From the NCBI GenBank assembly GCA_964459325.1, contig CAYWKU010000008.1:62001-126000 (forward strand): a stretch of 64,000 nt of DNA, in the 5' to 3' direction. Positions 25,063 through 33,472 of this stretch are shown piece after piece. The stretch's first letter is position 1; every line of letters starts with the position of its first letter. The stretch is from CAYWKU01 sp964459325 (lineage in GTDB: Bacteria; RBG-13-61-14; CAYWKU01). The notes beneath the pieces are model-generated. The model was not told the DNA's origin, did no database searches, and saw nothing but the letters and a program-made list of their open reading frames with translations. A program made the position numbers and the translations under genes.

Positions 25063-25205
25063 TGGTAGGCGCGACACTCTTGTCGCGCTTATTCCGCAAC
25101 ACCCGGCAGGAGTGCCGGGCCTACCATGCGCCGTGCCCGGCAGGAGTGCCGGGCCTACCAGTCGCGCTTACTCAGCGATGCCCGGCAGGAGTGCCGGGCC
25201 TACCA
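25063..25205. repeat. tandem palindromic repeats between cydA and the HEAT-repeat gene
   Basis: One GGTAGGCGCGACACTCTTGT-type copy (25065-25090) is followed by three tandem copies of CCCGGCAGGAGTGCCGGGCC, each followed by TACCA (25102-25126, 25136-25160, 25181-25205). Each copy can form a hairpin. Relatives lie at 2877-2902 and 45331-45355. The array spans most of the 200-base gap. Confidence 0.85.
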
Positions 25206-25209
25206 TGAG

Positions 25210-25785
25210 CTATTCTTGTTCCTCGTCATCATTGCCCACAAGCTTCAGGGCCCACGCCGAGAGCTCCCTCAGTTGCTCATCATTCGATTCCAGGAACGGC
25301 TTCAGGTAAACCGGCGCGTCTTTCACCGACTCGGGATTTTCCTCCGCCAGCCTGCTAATAGCCCAAACGACTCCGCGCTGAAGCGGCTCGTATTCCAGGT
25401 AGTTACCGTCCGGGCGGATATAAGATACGAGCACGTGGGCGAACTCGGCGGCAAGCGCTTCGTTGCGGGCCATTATTTCGCCCATCGCCTCTGGCGCGCC
25501 CCACCCTATTCCGCCCGATTCGTCGTTGAGCGACCACATCAGCCTTCGCATGAAGTTTCGGGCAAACTCCATATCCCGCTCCGCCTCGCCGGCGACTATC
25601 TCACCGATGGCCTCCACAGCTCTCCATTTCCGTTCGCCGGCGTCGCACAGCGCCTGGAGCAGATAATTTACCGTTTTTGAAGCCGGAAACTTCCGAAGTT
25701 CCCGGAGCGCGCCTTCAAAATCATTCCTCTCCAGCAGCTCCTTCACCTGCCGCTTGAGATTTCCGGCGTCGGCATCTCTCCCCAC
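25210..25785 (-). CDS. HEAT-repeat protein (DVU0298-like)
   Basis: A 191-residue all-helical soluble protein with HEAT-like repeats (AVEAIGEIVAGE, PEAMGEIMARN, LQRGVVWAISRLAEENPE, LRELSAWALKLVGND). Conserved Trp/Gly positions (WSLNDESGGIGWGAPEA) match the DVU0298 family known from sulfate reducers and relatives; the function of that family is not established. It starts at GTG with GAGGCGG upstream and ends in an acidic tail. Downstream of rubredoxin on the same strand by 24 bases, so the two are probably one transcript. Confidence 0.85.
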   Translation of the reverse strand: MGRDADAGNLKRQVKELLERNDFEGALRELRKFPASKTVNYLLQALCDAGERKWRAVEAIGEIVAGEAERDMEFARNFMRRLMWSLNDESGGIGWGAPEAMGEIMARNEALAAEFAHVLVSYIRPDGNYLEYEPLQRGVVWAISRLAEENPESVKDAPVYLKPFLESNDEQLRELSAWALKLVGNDDEEQE

Positions 25786-25809
25786 GGCTACCGCCTCATA
25801 TGTTACCCT

Positions 25810-25968
25810 CTAGCCCTCCGGCTCGAACTCGGTCTTCTCGGCGCCGCAAACCGGGCAGACCCAGTCATCGGGCAGCTCCTCGAAGGGCGTTCCGGGTTTC
25901 ACTCCGTTTTCCGGGTCTCCCTTATCGGGGTCGTAAACGTAACCGCACACCTGGCAGACGTACTTCAT
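25810..25968 (-). CDS. rubredoxin
   Basis: A 52-residue rubredoxin found by reading the minus strand between the HEAT-repeat gene and a small zinc-ribbon gene. The iron site is CQVCGY (Cys5, 8) and CPVCGA (Cys38, 41), with the typical core YDPDKGDPENGVKPGTPFEE and LPDDW between. Rubredoxins pass single electrons to rubrerythrin, superoxide reductase and flavodiiron proteins; all but the last are encoded nearby, so this is their likely donor. AAAGGAG lies in front of the ATG. Confidence 0.95.
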   Translation of the reverse strand: MKYVCQVCGYVYDPDKGDPENGVKPGTPFEELPDDWVCPVCGAEKTEFEPEG

Positions 25969-26058
25969 GTTTTTAATCTCCTTTCATATTTGGAATTATA
26001 CTCGACGCAACAAGTAACTGCGCAGCCAATTCATGTTTTCCCTGGTTTGTTCTGCCGG

Positions 26059-26080
26059 ACAAGGGGCTTAAGCCCCTTGT
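26059..26080. repeat. GGGGCTTAAGCCCC palindrome, intergenic copy
   Basis: A perfect 22-base palindrome (ACAAGGGGCTTAAGCCCC then TTGT) in the 161-base gap between the rubredoxin gene and the small zinc-ribbon gene. Identical in its core to the copy inside the TIGR02757 gene at 22569. Confidence 0.8.
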
Positions 26081-26129
26081 CTCAAATTGCCAATGCGCAC
26101 ATGCTTATTGCGCACTGCATAAATATAAC

Positions 26130-26339
26130 TCAAGCCCCTTTTACCTGTATAGGTTCTCCGCCTTCTCCGTAAATGGAGCAACTTGTGAAGTCTATCTTTT
26201 CCCCGCAGTTTTTGCACACGTGCTCCTTTTCGAACTCGTCGGAAAATATCTCGATTTCCTGACCGCAGTTCTGGCAGTTACACGTAAAGCTCGAAAGGTG
26301 TTTGAATTTTTCATAACCGGGACAATGCGCGGGTTTCAT
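26130..26339 (-). CDS. small double zinc-ribbon protein
   Basis: A 69-residue soluble protein with two CxxC pairs (CNCQNC near residue 20-25 and CKNCGEK near 42-48) plus Cys6 and Cys54, which should bind one zinc or iron. GGGGGATAAAAG precedes the ATG. I do not recognise a named family. It sits between the DUF255 gene and rubredoxin, all on the same strand, so a link to redox or metal handling is plausible but unproven. Confidence 0.72.
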   Translation of the reverse strand: MKPAHCPGYEKFKHLSSFTCNCQNCGQEIEIFSDEFEKEHVCKNCGEKIDFTSCSIYGEGGEPIQVKGA

Positions 26340-26362
26340 CTTTTATCCCCCTTTCCCTTTTT

Positions 26363-28474
26363 TTATTGTGCTTCCAAAAGCTTTAGCATTTCATCCGGTT
26401 CGGTCACCGGCAGCTCGCAACTGAAATTCCGGCAGACGTAAGCCGTGGCTTTGCCGTCGACAGCCGTATTCCGCGCGGCATACCCGGAAATGTCGGCGAT
26501 TTCCGGATTTTCTTCATCCGCAGGTCGAAACACCACGACCTTGTTGGGTATAAACTCGCTCCACAATTTTTCCAGGAGAACTTTCGTATCTTCCGCTCCG
26601 GGCGTTCCGACAATTACCACTTCGCTCGAAGGGCCGCGTATATAATCCATCGCCGAAAGCATGTAGCAGAAACCCGACGGGCTGTTTTGCAGGTACTTTG
26701 CGAAGGCGTCGGGAATTTCAAGCGCCCGCTTCTCCATTTCGGTATCCGCCGTTATTCTTGCCAGTTTTACGAGGTTCATCATGGCGATGCTGTTGCCGGA
26801 AGGAGCGGCGCCGTCGAAGGCCTCCTTTTTCCTCACGATAACCACCTCGGAATCGACCGGCGAAATGTAAAATCCTCCGTTTTCCTCGTCCCGGAACGCG
26901 GAAATAGTCCTGCGGGTCAACTCGAGAGCATCCTTAAGATGCCGCACTTCAAACGTGGTTTCGTACAACTCGAGCAATCCCCACGCCATGGCGGCGTAAT
27001 CGTCCAGGAATCCCTTTATAGCCGCCTCGCCGTCCCTGTAACGGTGGAATAACTCCCCGTCTTCGCCCTTTAAGTTTTCCAGCACGAAATCGGCGGCCTT
27101 GCCCGCGGCGTCGGCGAGTTTTTTATCGTCGAGAACCCTGGCGCCCATCGCCATTGCGGCAATCATCAGCCCGTTCCAGTCGGCCAGTATTTTATCGTCC
27201 TTGTGAGGGCGGGGTCGTTTTTCGCGGACATCGAAAAGCTTTTGCCTGACATCCTCGATGCGCTTTTCGATAGCCTCCGCGCTTTCGTTCATCCGTGCTG
27301 CAATGTCTCTTCCGGATTCGGTGAAATGAAGCACGTTTTCACCCGATGATTCGCCGGTAGCCGCATCGCGGAAGTTTCCGTCTTGTTTAACGTTGAACAC
27401 GCTTATTGCAAAACGAGCTTCTTCCTCGCCAAGCACTTCGCGAATTTCCCGCTCGCTCCAGACGTAAAATTTTCCTTCCCCGCCTTCCGAGTCGGCGTCT
27501 TCCGCCGAATGAAAACCGCCGCCGGGGTCGGTCATATCCCTTAAAACGTACTCGAACACTTCCTTCGCCACCCCGGCGTAGAATTCGTCGCCCGTGGCCT
27601 GATAAGCTTCCAGGTAAGCGATGGCGAGCAGGGCCTGGTCGTAAAGCATCTTCTCGAAATGCGGCAGGAGCCACCCCGCCTCGGTCGAGTATCGGTGGAA
27701 CCCGAAGCCCAGGTGGTCGTACATTCCTCCCTTTCGCATGTTTTTGAGCGTCTTTTCCACCATCTTCACGGTTATCGGGTCTTTGTTGCGCTTGTATTGC
27801 CTGAGCAGGAAGTACAGGTTATGCGGCGCGGGAAACTTTGGAGCGGCTCCGAAACCGCCGTTCTTTTGGTCGTACATTTGTGACAATTGGGTGTAAGCGT
27901 TCGCGGTGACTTCTTCGTAAGATACCTCGCCGGAGATTTTTTCATTGATTTCCCCGAGAGCTCCCACCGCCTGCCGTGAGATGTCGTTCAGCTTTTGGCG
28001 CTGTGACTTCCACAACTCGGCAACTTTGGGCAGCAAATCCAGCATCCCCACCATGCCCATCCGGCTTTCGCGGGGGATGTAAGTGGCTGCGAAAAACGGC
28101 TCCCCGCCGGGGGTGAGAATAACGGTCAGCGGCCACCCGCCCCTGCCGGTCATCATCCGGCACACGTCCATGTAAACCGCGTCGATGTCCGGCCTTTCTT
28201 CGCGGTCTACCTTCACAGGCACGAAGTCGGCGTTAAGAAGCTCGGCCACTTTCTCGTTCTCGAATGACTCCTTCTCCATGACGTGGCACCAGTGGCAGGT
28301 GGAGTAGCCTATGGAGAGGAAGACGGGCTTGTCCTCCGCCGAAGCTTTGTCAAAAAGCTCTTTGCCCCAAGGATACCAGTCCACCGGGTTTCGGGCGTGC
28401 TGGAGCAGGTAAGGGCTTTTTTCCGAACCCAGCCGGTTCCGGCTTTTCTTCCGTTCCCTCTCCATAGTTTTCAC
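26363..28474 (-). CDS. thioredoxin-domain protein of the DUF255 (YyaL/SSP411) family
   Basis: A 703-residue soluble protein. Residues 10-180 are a thioredoxin-like domain with the hallmark NPVDWYPWGKE and the active-site-like motif STCHWCHVMEKESFE. The remaining 500 residues form an alpha/alpha barrel resembling N-acylglucosamine 2-epimerase and glycosidase folds (LLPHFEKMLYDQALL, EDADSEGGEGKFYVWSE). The family is conserved from bacteria to mammals but its reaction is unknown. Start at GTG 28474; ATG three codons later is an alternative. It follows the DJ-1 gene by about 65 bases in the defence island. Confidence 0.93.
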   Translation of the reverse strand: MKTMERERKKSRNRLGSEKSPYLLQHARNPVDWYPWGKELFDKASAEDKPVFLSIGYSTCHWCHVMEKESFENEKVAELLNADFVPVKVDREERPDIDAVYMDVCRMMTGRGGWPLTVILTPGGEPFFAATYIPRESRMGMVGMLDLLPKVAELWKSQRQKLNDISRQAVGALGEINEKISGEVSYEEVTANAYTQLSQMYDQKNGGFGAAPKFPAPHNLYFLLRQYKRNKDPITVKMVEKTLKNMRKGGMYDHLGFGFHRYSTEAGWLLPHFEKMLYDQALLAIAYLEAYQATGDEFYAGVAKEVFEYVLRDMTDPGGGFHSAEDADSEGGEGKFYVWSEREIREVLGEEEARFAISVFNVKQDGNFRDAATGESSGENVLHFTESGRDIAARMNESAEAIEKRIEDVRQKLFDVREKRPRPHKDDKILADWNGLMIAAMAMGARVLDDKKLADAAGKAADFVLENLKGEDGELFHRYRDGEAAIKGFLDDYAAMAWGLLELYETTFEVRHLKDALELTRRTISAFRDEENGGFYISPVDSEVVIVRKKEAFDGAAPSGNSIAMMNLVKLARITADTEMEKRALEIPDAFAKYLQNSPSGFCYMLSAMDYIRGPSSEVVIVGTPGAEDTKVLLEKLWSEFIPNKVVVFRPADEENPEIADISGYAARNTAVDGKATAYVCRNFSCELPVTEPDEMLKLLEAQ

Positions 28475-28539
28475 CGCCGCCGCTTACTCATAAGCGGCTA
28501 TAAGCCTCCAAATCAGCTCATCGGGCACGTGGAGCTTCC

Positions 28540-29067
28540 CTACTTCCCGAGATGCCTGACTATGGCCTCCATGAAGGCCGGCAAATCCGCGGGGGTGCGG
28601 GAGGTTATGAGGTTGCCGTCCACCACGACCTGCTTGTTCGCCCATTTGGCGCCGGCGTTGACCAGGTCGTCCTTGATTGCGAAGAAGCCGGTGACGTTCT
28701 TCCCTTTGAGAATCCCCGCTGAAGCGAGCATCCAGCCGCCGTGGCAGATGGCGGCCACGACCTTGCCCCGCTTGTGCATATCGGCCACGAACTTGACGGT
28801 TTTGGCGCACCTTCTCAGGTGGTCGGGGCTGTAACCCCCCGGAATTATTACCGCATCGTAATCGCCGGCCCTCACCTTGTCGGCTGTCTTTTCGACGGGC
28901 GCGGGGTAGCCGTGCTTGCTGTTGACGGTTTTCGGGCTTCCGGCCACACCTACTGTGTGTACGGTTGCTCCTGCCTCCTTGAGTCGGTAGTACGGGTACC
29001 ACAACTCCAGGTCTTCATATATTTCGCCAGCCAGTACAGCCGCCTTCTTGCCCTTCAGGTGTTGCAT
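28540..29067 (-). CDS. DJ-1/PfpI family protein
   Basis: A 175-residue cytoplasmic protein of the DJ-1/PfpI superfamily. The nucleophile elbow AAICHGGWMLAS carries the conserved Cys followed by His, and an early Glu (LAGEIYEDLEL) completes the site. Members act as proteases, deglycases or hydratases; the precise activity is uncertain. ATG at 29067 is chosen because AGGAGGTG ends six bases before it; a GTG three codons earlier overlaps that site. Two perfect palindromes immediately upstream suggest tight regulation. It lies downstream of superoxide reductase. Confidence 0.9.
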   Translation of the reverse strand: MQHLKGKKAAVLAGEIYEDLELWYPYYRLKEAGATVHTVGVAGSPKTVNSKHGYPAPVEKTADKVRAGDYDAVIIPGGYSPDHLRRCAKTVKFVADMHKRGKVVAAICHGGWMLASAGILKGKNVTGFFAIKDDLVNAGAKWANKQVVVDGNLITSRTPADLPAFMEAIVRHLGK

Positions 29068-29080
29068 GTGTTGCACCTCC

Positions 29081-29140
29081 TGTAGAATATTCTACAACTC
29101 TGTAGAATATTCTACAATTTTGTAGAAACCGTTGTAGAAA
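29081..29140 (-). promoter_or_regulatory. tandem operator TGTAGAATATTCTACA in front of the DJ-1 gene
   Basis: Two identical perfect 16-base palindromes (29081-29096 and 29101-29116) with 20-base periodicity are followed by two half-sites TGTAGAAA (29121-29128 and 29133-29140). They fill the 90-base gap between the DJ-1 gene and superoxide reductase, directly upstream of the DJ-1 Shine-Dalgarno sequence. Such an array is best explained as the binding site of a dimeric repressor; I cannot name it. Confidence 0.75.
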
Positions 29141-29157
29141 ACTTGCAGGCTGCTTTA

Positions 29158-29520
29158 CTACTCCACTTCCACCGTGACCGAGTTATCCCAGAGGCCGTGA
29201 ATGTTGCAGTATTCAACGGCTATGAGGTCGGAAGTGTTTTGGAGCATCACGTTGAAAGTCACCTTCGGCTCGGCGAAAGTAGGGCCGAAGTCGGCCTTCC
29301 CGACGGTAACCACCGGCCTGTCGCCTTCCTCCTTGGCAAACAGGTTCACGTACTTGATGTGGTGTTCTATCTTGTTGGGGTGAGGCGTTTCTTTGCCCAC
29401 GATAACGGTGACCTCGAACTGCTCTCCGGCTTTCACCTTGGACGGGGCCTCGATGTGAGGCACGTGTTTTTCCTTGCCTTCCTTTTCCGGCGGCGTAACT
29501 ACATCGCCTATCCTTGTCAT
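29158..29520 (-). CDS. sor: superoxide reductase (neelaredoxin type)
   Basis: A 120-residue one-iron superoxide reductase that reduces superoxide to peroxide without making oxygen. The catalytic Fe(His4Cys) ligands are visible: KHVPHIEAP, HPNKIEHHIKYV, and CNIHGLW near the C terminus. It lacks the N-terminal desulforedoxin domain with its Cys4 iron, so it is the class II (neelaredoxin) form. Rubredoxin (25810) is the likely reductant. AAGGAGG precedes the ATG by nine bases. It follows the SOD gene by 43 bases. Confidence 0.95.
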   Translation of the reverse strand: MTRIGDVVTPPEKEGKEKHVPHIEAPSKVKAGEQFEVTVIVGKETPHPNKIEHHIKYVNLFAKEEGDRPVVTVGKADFGPTFAEPKVTFNVMLQNTSDLIAVEYCNIHGLWDNSVTVEVE

Positions 29521-29563
29521 TTCCGAATCCTCCTTTTGTGATGTTTTGATAGTGATTGCTTAA

Positions 29564-30280
29564 TCATCCGACGATTTCGCCGAACCTTTCTGAAACTTCC
29601 TTCCAGTCTATGACGTTCATGACGGCCTTCGTGTATTCGCCCCTTTTGTTGCGGTATTTGAGGTAGTAGGCGTGCTCCCACACGTCCACCGGCATCAGGG
29701 GCAACGCCCCGACGGCCATCCGGTTTTCGTGCTTTTCCAGCCCCAGCACCAGGAGCCGCCCGCCGGTCGGCTCGTATGCAAGCAGCCCCCACCCGCTGCC
29801 GGAGATGGCGTTCGAGGCGGCCACCAGTGCGGCTTGCATCTTTTCCAAACCGCCGAACTGAGCCTTTACGGCTTTCGCAAAAGCTCCGCGCGGCTTGCCC
29901 GGTTTCGGCGACAATCCCGCGAAATAGAGTGTATGAAGAACGTGCCCGGAGGCGTGGAAAGCCAGGTCGCCGCACAAGGAGGCGATGTTCGAGAAATCCT
30001 TCGCGCTGTGGGCCTCCTGTATTTTCTCCAGGGTGGAGTTGAGTCCCTTCACGTAGCCCGCGTGGTGCTTGTCGTGGTGCAGCCTGAGGGTCCTTTCGTC
30101 CAGGTGCGGCTCCAGCGCATCCGCCGGGTACGGCAAGTCGGGAAGGGTGTACTCCTCCGTCGGCGGCATACTTTTCTTTTTTGCCGCAAAGCTCGAATCG
30201 GGGCGCAACAACGGCCCCAGCGCCGCCGCTCCCGCGCCTGCTCCCACCAGCGTCATCAATCCTGTTCTGGTCAGTTCCAT
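29564..30280 (-). CDS. sodB: exported Fe/Mn superoxide dismutase
   Basis: A 238-residue Fe/Mn-type SOD. Its N terminus is a signal-like sequence (LTRTGLMTLVGAGAGAAALG, then SSFAA), Tat-like in layout but with a single Arg instead of the twin Arg, so Sec or a degenerate Tat route is possible. The mature part has YTLPDLPYPADALEPHLD, LHHDKHHAGYVKGLN, FHASGHVLHTLYF and DVWEHAYYLKYRNKRGEY, covering the metal ligands. The metal cannot be told from sequence. GAGGGGTAGAAC precedes the ATG. It lies next to superoxide reductase, giving a probable periplasmic/cytoplasmic split of superoxide removal. Confidence 0.92.
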   Translation of the reverse strand: MELTRTGLMTLVGAGAGAAALGPLLRPDSSFAAKKKSMPPTEEYTLPDLPYPADALEPHLDERTLRLHHDKHHAGYVKGLNSTLEKIQEAHSAKDFSNIASLCGDLAFHASGHVLHTLYFAGLSPKPGKPRGAFAKAVKAQFGGLEKMQAALVAASNAISGSGWGLLAYEPTGGRLLVLGLEKHENRMAVGALPLMPVDVWEHAYYLKYRNKRGEYTKAVMNVIDWKEVSERFGEIVG

Positions 30281-30310
30281 GTTCTACCCCTCTTTTGTGT
30301 TCCGGTGGAG

Positions 30311-31162
30311 TTACTTGTACGACTCCATCATTTCCTTCAGGGCTTTGGAGTTCGTTTCTATATCCACCAATGACTCATCCCCTTTCAGCCCTATCCTTTT
30401 CTCAAAAGTCGGGCGTTCGCCCTTGTATATTACTCCGATGGGGATTTTATCCCCCCATTCCATTGATTTTTGCATTGCGGCGCTCCAGTCGGTGGGGTCG
30501 TAATCGTCGCCCAGCTTATAGACGCGCTCCTTGTAATAAGCGAACGTGTTGACGTGGTTGAACGACACGCACGGCTGCAGAATATCTATGAGCGCGAAAC
30601 CCTTATGGGCAATACCCTGCCGTATCAACGAGCTGAGGTGTTCCGTTTCTCCCACGAAACCGCGAGCTACGAAAGGCGCTTTCAGAACGACAGCCACCGC
30701 AAGCGGGTTGAACTGCTCCCATATCACTCCGTTAGGCTGGGTTTTGGTGACGAACCCTTCTTCGGAAGTAGGGCTGGCCTGCCCCTTGGTAAGGCCGTAT
30801 ATCTGGTTGTCGTGCACCAGCATGGTGATGTTCGGGTTACGCCTGATGGCCGCCAGGAAGTGGTTGCCACCTTCGCCGTAGTTGCACCCGTCGCCGCTTT
30901 CGACTATCACGCGCATGTTGTGGTTGGCGGCCACCGCGCCGGTGGCCACGGGCAGCGAGCGGCCGTGGAGGCCGTTGAAGAGGTTGGCGTTCAGATAATG
31001 CGGAGCTTTCGCGGCCTGGCCTATTCCGGATACGAAAAGAACGTCGCGCGGGGCGATGTCCGATTCGGCAAGCGCCTCCTTTACCGCTTTGAGTAGTTGG
31101 AAGTTACCGCACCCGGGGCACCACGCGGTCTCGTAGCTTCCATAGTCTTCAACAGATACCAT
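30311..31162 (-). CDS. korB: 2-oxoacid:ferredoxin oxidoreductase beta subunit
   Basis: A 283-residue thiamine pyrophosphate subunit. WCPGCGNF near the N terminus and GDGCNYGEGGNHFLAAIRRN (TPP/Mg motif) identify it, with a later Cys in ILQPCVSFNH that helps bind the [4Fe-4S] cluster. ATG at 31162 begins one base after the alpha gene's stop, with GGGAGGCGAGG upstream. It decarboxylates a 2-oxoacid (2-oxoglutarate in the closest-looking families) together with the alpha subunit and reduces ferredoxin. The exact substrate cannot be settled from sequence alone. Confidence 0.95.
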   Translation of the reverse strand: MVSVEDYGSYETAWCPGCGNFQLLKAVKEALAESDIAPRDVLFVSGIGQAAKAPHYLNANLFNGLHGRSLPVATGAVAANHNMRVIVESGDGCNYGEGGNHFLAAIRRNPNITMLVHDNQIYGLTKGQASPTSEEGFVTKTQPNGVIWEQFNPLAVAVVLKAPFVARGFVGETEHLSSLIRQGIAHKGFALIDILQPCVSFNHVNTFAYYKERVYKLGDDYDPTDWSAAMQKSMEWGDKIPIGVIYKGERPTFEKRIGLKGDESLVDIETNSKALKEMMESYK

Positions 31163-31163
31163 C

Positions 31164-32843
31164 TCAAACCTCGCCTCCCAGTTTTTTCGTGACATATTCC
31201 AGGGTAAGCGGCAATCCGTCGTATCGAAGCACCGTTTTTTCTACATGAAAGCCCGTTTCCCGGCGGATGAGCCTTGCGAATTGGGCGAAGGCGTTGCTTT
31301 CGACGGAAACGACGGTCTTCGCGCCTTCCAGCTTTTCGATAAATTGCCCGGGAACCAGCGGCCACACCTGTGAAAAATGCATCCCGGCGGCGGTTTTGCC
31401 GTTTTCTTTCAGGTGAGTGACCGCTTCCCTTACGACACCGAGGGTCGAGCCCCAGCAGAGGAGCAGAACGTCCGGGTTTTCATCCCCGAAAACGTCGGGA
31501 GGTATAACTTCGGCGCGAATGCCCTCCCCTTTCTTCAGGCGCTTTTGGACCATACGGTTTCTCACGTCGTGGTCCTCGGTAATATGGCCCGTCTCGTCGT
31601 GCTCATCGCTGTCTGCTATTACCAGATTTTCGCTACCCCCGGGCAGAAGCCGCGGGGATATGCCGTCCTCGACGAACCTGTAACGCTTGTAAGGCGTTTG
31701 GGCCTTCGCTTCATCCGCCCCCGCCCTTACGGGTTCGAGGTTTTCGATGTCGAAAGGCTCCACGGCCCGGGCCGAGTCGGTGATGAACTGGTCGGTGAGG
31801 ATGAACATCGGGCCCTGGTACTTTTCCGCCATCTCGAGGGCTTTCCGGGTCAGGTGAAAACACTGGGCCGGGTCGCCGGGGGCGTATACGGCCCGTGGCC
31901 ATTCCCCGTGGCCGCTGTGGAGTACGAACTCCAGGTCCGCCTGCTCGGTGCGGGTGGGCAGCCCGGTCGCCGGAGCGGGCCTTTGAGCCACGTTTATCAC
32001 CACCGGCGTTTCGGTCATGGCGGCCAGGCTGACGCCTTCGGTCATCAACGCGAATCCGCCGCCCGAGGTGGCCGCCATTGAAGGAGCGCCCGCGAAGGAT
32101 GCGCCCACGGCCATATTTATGGCGGCTATTTCGTCCTCCGCCTGCTCCACCACTATTCCCGTTTTGTCTGCGTGAGCTATCAGTCCCAGAGCCACTCCCG
32201 TGGAGGGGGTCATGGGATAAAAGGAGAAAAACTTCACGCCCCCGGAAGCGGCGCCGAGCGCGACCGCCTGGTTGCCCGTGAGCATCAGCCGGGACGGGGG
32301 CTTGGCGACCTTTTCGGGAGAAGGAAACTCGATGGACTGTTCCCGGTACCATTCGAAGGAGTTTTTAAGCGCCTCCTCGTTTTTTTGTGCCGCTTCTTCC
32401 TTCTTTTTACCGAAGAAGCCGTGTACGGTATCCTTCACCAGGTCGTCGTCGAGCCCCAGCATCGAGGCGACAACTCCCAGTGCGGCGACGTTGAAATACT
32501 GCTTTTCGGTAAGGCTATCGAAAGGGACGCTGATAACCCGTTCGTCCCGGGCTTCGATGTTTCGGTCGGCGATTATCTTACCATTTTCACTCAAGCGGGG
32601 GGCGTCCAGCTCGACGCTCCGGGCATTCATCGCCACGAGGAGGTCGACGCTTTCGGTGGGCGCGTGAATTTCTTCGTCGCCGAATCGCACGTAATAGGTG
32701 TTATGGCCGCCGCGAATGCGGGACTGGTAATCCTCGACCACCACTATGTAGTAGCCGCTTCTTACCAGGCATTTGGCAAGAAGTTGCCCTACGGTAACAA
32801 GCCCCTGCCCCGCTTCTCCTCCAATCAGTACACTTGACGGCAA
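31164..32843 (-). CDS. korA: 2-oxoacid:ferredoxin oxidoreductase fused gamma-alpha subunit
   Basis: A 559-residue subunit. The N-terminal 180 residues are the gamma domain (IGGEAGQGLVTVGQLLAKCL, YQSRIRGGHNTYYVRF), followed by the alpha domain (LTGNQAVALGAASGGVKFFSFYPMTP with the family's YPxTPS motif, then AAINMAVGASFAGAPSMAATSGGG). The two-subunit KorAB layout lacks a ferredoxin-type delta subunit. Translation starts at TTG with AAAGGGGG upstream. It forms an operon with korB and lies between SOD and ferritin-like genes, an unusual place for a central-carbon enzyme. Confidence 0.95.
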   Translation of the reverse strand: MPSSVLIGGEAGQGLVTVGQLLAKCLVRSGYYIVVVEDYQSRIRGGHNTYYVRFGDEEIHAPTESVDLLVAMNARSVELDAPRLSENGKIIADRNIEARDERVISVPFDSLTEKQYFNVAALGVVASMLGLDDDLVKDTVHGFFGKKKEEAAQKNEEALKNSFEWYREQSIEFPSPEKVAKPPSRLMLTGNQAVALGAASGGVKFFSFYPMTPSTGVALGLIAHADKTGIVVEQAEDEIAAINMAVGASFAGAPSMAATSGGGFALMTEGVSLAAMTETPVVINVAQRPAPATGLPTRTEQADLEFVLHSGHGEWPRAVYAPGDPAQCFHLTRKALEMAEKYQGPMFILTDQFITDSARAVEPFDIENLEPVRAGADEAKAQTPYKRYRFVEDGISPRLLPGGSENLVIADSDEHDETGHITEDHDVRNRMVQKRLKKGEGIRAEVIPPDVFGDENPDVLLLCWGSTLGVVREAVTHLKENGKTAAGMHFSQVWPLVPGQFIEKLEGAKTVVSVESNAFAQFARLIRRETGFHVEKTVLRYDGLPLTLEYVTKKLGGEV

Positions 32844-32879
32844 AACTCATTTCCCCCTTTTTGAAAAACCGTCTTCAGG

Positions 32880-33416
32880 TTACGTATATCCGTCCAGGTG
32901 AGTGCTTTCCTTATCCCTGAACCACCCCACGGGGTCAATGAGATACATTTTCATATCGCTCAAAGCCAGGTAGTGGCTCTTTTCCTCGTCTATCATCCGG
33001 TTGAGGAATTTCCTTTCCATGGGGTCTTGTGCGCCGGTAAGGTGTTTTTCGTAGTAGTTGATGGCGTTAAGCTCGAGGTCGATTCCCACGTCGATGGCTT
33101 TGAGGTCCGGGGTGTCGGCCTTAATGTCCTTGCCGTGCTTTTTAGTGAGGTTTCCGAAGACCTGGTTGAGGTCGGTGTGCTGCGTAGCTTCCGCAAACAG
33201 TTCCTCGGACCACGGTTGTCCGCCGGATATTGATTCGTAAATCTTTTTGATGCGATTCATGTGTACAAGCTCATCCGAGCGGAGCATTTTCCATATTTCC
33301 TGCCCCATTGGGTTTTGGGTTTTCTCGGCGGCTTCGGCATAGTATTTTTCGCCCTTCTTTTCCATTTCCAGGGCGGTTTTCAACATTTCCAGACTTCCTT
33401 GCGACTCTTCAGCCAT
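32880..33416 (-). CDS. ferritin-like diiron protein (rubrerythrin domain only)
   Basis: A 178-residue four-helix diiron protein. The ligand pattern is seen in LKTALEMEKKGEKYYAEAA, RSDELVHMNRIKKIYE, VGIDLELNAINYYEKHL and IDEEKSHYLALSDMK (Glu and ExxH motifs). Unlike the rubrerythrins further on it has no rubredoxin domain. Likely a peroxidase or iron-handling protein of the ferritin-like superfamily. The ATG at 33416, after GAAGGGGGAAAAAG, is preferred to one six codons earlier. Confidence 0.88.
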   Translation of the reverse strand: MAEESQGSLEMLKTALEMEKKGEKYYAEAAEKTQNPMGQEIWKMLRSDELVHMNRIKKIYESISGGQPWSEELFAEATQHTDLNQVFGNLTKKHGKDIKADTPDLKAIDVGIDLELNAINYYEKHLTGAQDPMERKFLNRMIDEEKSHYLALSDMKMYLIDPVGWFRDKESTHLDGYT

Positions 33417-33472
33417 TTCTTTTTCCCCCTTCAATCGGATTGGACCAAACGAATTTCAAAGACGGCGACCAT

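Noticed and set aside
25063..25205. Tandem repeats as a CRISPR array
   Set aside because: Spacers are 9 and 20 bases, repeats are perfect hairpins and no cas gene is present.
29081..29140. 20-base periodic repeats as replication iterons
   Set aside because: They sit in a promoter gap with no replication gene or AT-rich unwinding region.
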